A stretch of 64,000 nucleotides of DNA. Source: an uncultured Collinsella sp. (GTDB lineage Bacteria; Actinomycetota; Coriobacteriia; Coriobacteriales; Coriobacteriaceae). Under the pieces are notes generated by a model that saw only the letters and a list, made by a program, of their open reading frames with translations, did not search any database and was not told the origin of the DNA. Position 1 is the stretch's first letter, and each line of letters opens with the position of its first letter. The DNA lies in contig CATYSO010000006.1 in the NCBI GenBank assembly GCA_958412345.1, positions 1 through 64,000 of the forward strand, read 5' to 3'. The translations under genes were made by a program, and so were the position numbers. Of this stretch, positions 62,419 through 64,000 are shown in pieces.

Positions 62419-63681
62419 CTACAACACGGCGCCCTCGGGCAGGTCGACGCGAACAACGTCCACGACGTCGCCCGCCGCAAGCTCGCACGGACCTTCGTCA
62501 ATACGCAGCAGGCAGTTGGCCCGCTGCATCGTGCCGAGCAGCGCCGAATTCTGCGTCTTGGCCTCGGTCACCAACAGCCCACCGGTCTCGGGGTCACGCA
62601 AAACCGTGGCGCGATCGAAGAAGCGGCGATGCTGTCGCTTTTTCACGCCGTGCGTGAGCATCGCCTGCTGCACGGGACGTGCACCCTCGGCAAAGCCGCG
62701 CATCTTGCGAATCGCCGGGCGGGCGAGCATCTCAAAGCCCACATACGCCGCGGCCGGATTGCCTGAAAGCCCCAGGTAGGGCTTACCCCCGAGCAAGCCA
62801 AACGTGATGGCCTTGCCCGGACGCATCGAGATGCGGTCAAACAGCACCTCGCCCTCGCGCCGGACGAGCGCCGTCACGTAGTCGTAGTCGCCTGCCGAGG
62901 CGCCACCGCTCGTAATGACAAAATCGCACTCCTGCACGGCACGATGCACCAGCTCGGCAATCGCCTGCTCATCATCGGGCGCAATGCCGTAGAACACGGG
63001 CTCGGCGCCGGCATCGAGTGCCTCGGCCATCAACGCCGACGAGTTGGAGTCGCGAATCTGCCCGCGCGCCGGCAGCTCGTTCGGCGCGACCAGTTCTGTG
63101 CCCAGCGAGATGATGCCCACACGCGGGGCAGCGTGCACCTTCACGCTCGCGTATCCGGCGCTTGCCAGCAGACCCGCGCCCGCCGGAGCCACGACCTCGC
63201 CGGCGTGCATCACAACGTCGCCGGCATGGGCCTCCTCGGCGGCAGAGCGAACGTTCTCCCCCACCTTGGCCGGCGTCGAGAAGCTCACGTGCGAACCCTC
63301 GTTGCCGTCGCCGTCAAGCACCTCGACGATCTCGTATTTCACCACGGCATCCGCACCTTCGGGCACCGGCGCACCCGTCATGATGCGGACGGTCTCGCCC
63401 GGGGCGATAACGCCTTCGAACACGTGGCCTGCGGCCTCGTGCCCCACAACAGAAAGCGTCACTGGCGCATCGGTGGACGCTTTGGCGAGGTCGACGGCAC
63501 GCACGGCATATCCATCCATGGCGCTGTTGGCAAACGGCGAGATGTCGATATCGGCCACCGCGTCCTCTGCCAAGGGAAGACCGGCGGCCTGCCACACGGG
63601 AATCTCGACGAGATCGGTCGGAGCAACATGCGACAGAACAATCGACTGCGCGTCCTCCAGCGGAATGAGTTTCTCTGCCAT
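62419..63681 (-). CDS. moeA: Molybdopterin molybdenumtransferase
   Basis: A 420-residue MoeA that inserts molybdate into adenylated molybdopterin. The N-terminal domain has DISPFANSAMDGYAVRA with the conserved Asp; VRIMTGAPVPEGADAVVKYE is domain 2; VGIISLGTELV and ITSGGASAGDYD belong to the MoaB-like domain 3, with VLFDRISMRPGKAI and LSGNPAAAYVGFEML after it. Domain 4 is the C-terminal 80 residues. The ATG at 63681 follows AGAGGTG. It heads the moeA-mog unit. Typical length. Confidence 0.96.
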   Translation of the reverse strand: MAEKLIPLEDAQSIVLSHVAPTDLVEIPVWQAAGLPLAEDAVADIDISPFANSAMDGYAVRAVDLAKASTDAPVTLSVVGHEAAGHVFEGVIAPGETVRIMTGAPVPEGADAVVKYEIVEVLDGDGNEGSHVSFSTPAKVGENVRSAAEEAHAGDVVMHAGEVVAPAGAGLLASAGYASVKVHAAPRVGIISLGTELVAPNELPARGQIRDSNSSALMAEALDAGAEPVFYGIAPDDEQAIAELVHRAVQECDFVITSGGASAGDYDYVTALVRREGEVLFDRISMRPGKAITFGLLGGKPYLGLSGNPAAAYVGFEMLARPAIRKMRGFAEGARPVQQAMLTHGVKKRQHRRFFDRATVLRDPETGGLLVTEAKTQNSALLGTMQRANCLLRIDEGPCELAAGDVVDVVRVDLPEGAVL

Positions 63682-63833
63682 ATGCACCTCTTAATGCCAC
63701 GGCGCACAACAGGGGCGCCGATTCTTTATGCTTGTCTCAGTATAATCCCCCGATGCGCGACCGCGACTTGGCCTGTACACGCAAATACATCTGTCGGCCG
63801 CAAGCCGCGAAACGGAATGGAAACCAACCCACC

Positions 63834-63862
63834 GGTTCATCGCGTTTGCCGCGTTCTATAAT
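63834..63862 (+). promoter_or_regulatory. Promoter of the plus-strand gene at the right edge
   Basis: Consensus TATAAT (63857-63862), 30 bases before the ATG, with GGTTCA 17 bases upstream as a poor -35 box. Confidence 0.5.
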
Positions 63863-63891
63863 GCTTGCGTTGCAACCTAAAAGAGGAACGT

Positions 63892-64000
63892 ATGGCTCAT
63901 AACGACAAACCCGAAAGCGCTAACGAGGCGCAGGATCATTCCCAGCCGCTCGACGACGGCGGCTTCTTCTCCCTTAACGACGTCATCATGGCAGGCAGGC
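63892..64000 (+). CDS. Start of an unidentified protein (cut by the window edge)
   Basis: The frame opens at ATG 63892, with GAGGAACG as ribosome-binding site and a TATAAT box upstream, and stays open to the end (36 residues, beginning MAHNDKPESANEAQDHSQ). The segment is hydrophilic, Asp/Glu/Asn-rich and probably a disordered N-terminus; FFSLNDVIMAGR may begin a folded part. No family can be named from this much. Confidence 0.7.
   Translation, partial: MAHNDKPESANEAQDHSQPLDDGGFFSLNDVIMAGR

Overview
The window is GC-rich, has strong AGGAGG-type ribosome-binding sites and short spacers, and carries almost all genes on the minus strand. Gene content (Hyf-type formate hydrogenlyase, selenocysteine machinery, a giant LAxTG-anchored surface protein, BrnQ, peptide ABC transporter) suggests an anaerobic gut actinobacterium of the Coriobacteriia, most likely Collinsella or a close relative. 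That assignment is inferred from content and style; no rRNA gene is present.

Most of the window serves molybdenum, selenium and formate/hydrogen metabolism. Positions 76-3821 encode a xanthine-dehydrogenase-family molybdenum hydroxylase (fused 2Fe-2S/Mo subunit plus FAD subunit). An NADP-type glutamate dehydrogenase follows (3943-5298). Positions 5556-10308 hold selA-selB-selC (selC being tRNA-Sec, 36 bases after selB), then mobA and a Cys-rich DUF3343 protein. A lone DMSO-reductase-family enzyme lies at 10385-12502. From 28033 down to 12626 runs a complete formate hydrogenlyase operon of the Hyf (FHL-2) type: hydN-like, fdhF, hyfABCDEF, large subunit, hyfH, hyfI, hycH, hycI, focA, ending in a clear terminator. 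fdhF is interrupted by an in-frame TGA at codon 140, the selenocysteine position of E. coli FdhF, with a SECIS-like hairpin after it.

Positions 28034-30029 are a small accessory stretch: a RelB/DinJ-PIN toxin-antitoxin pair, a gene-free segment of about 435 bp with inverted repeats, and tRNA-Gly and tRNA-Pro under a good promoter. A BrnQ transporter follows, then a 4319-residue secreted, modular, sortase-anchored surface protein (31507-44466).

Positions 44593-50945 form a tight seven-gene array. In transcription order it encodes a YjiM-like double-cubane-cluster protein, its YjiL-like ATPase activator, a GT4 glycosyltransferase, SelD, YedF, DUF3343 and a NifS-like PLP enzyme. selD also contains an in-frame TGA, at codon 17, the catalytic Cys17 position of E. 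coli SelD; the usual start would be missed if TGA were read as stop. This array is the best candidate for an undescribed system, because a reductase pair and a glycosyltransferase are interleaved with the selenium-trafficking genes. A five-gene peptide-type ABC transporter (51023-56275) and a second YjiM-like protein (56460-57743) follow.

Positions 58175-63681 encode molybdate uptake (modA, an unusual modB with a large extracytoplasmic N-terminal domain, modC) and molybdenum cofactor insertion (mog/moaB, moeA). A new plus-strand gene starts at 63892 and runs off the window.

Together the genes import molybdate, build and insert the cofactor, make selenophosphate and Sec-tRNA, synthesise the selenoenzyme FdhF, and couple formate oxidation to H2 evolution at a membrane complex.
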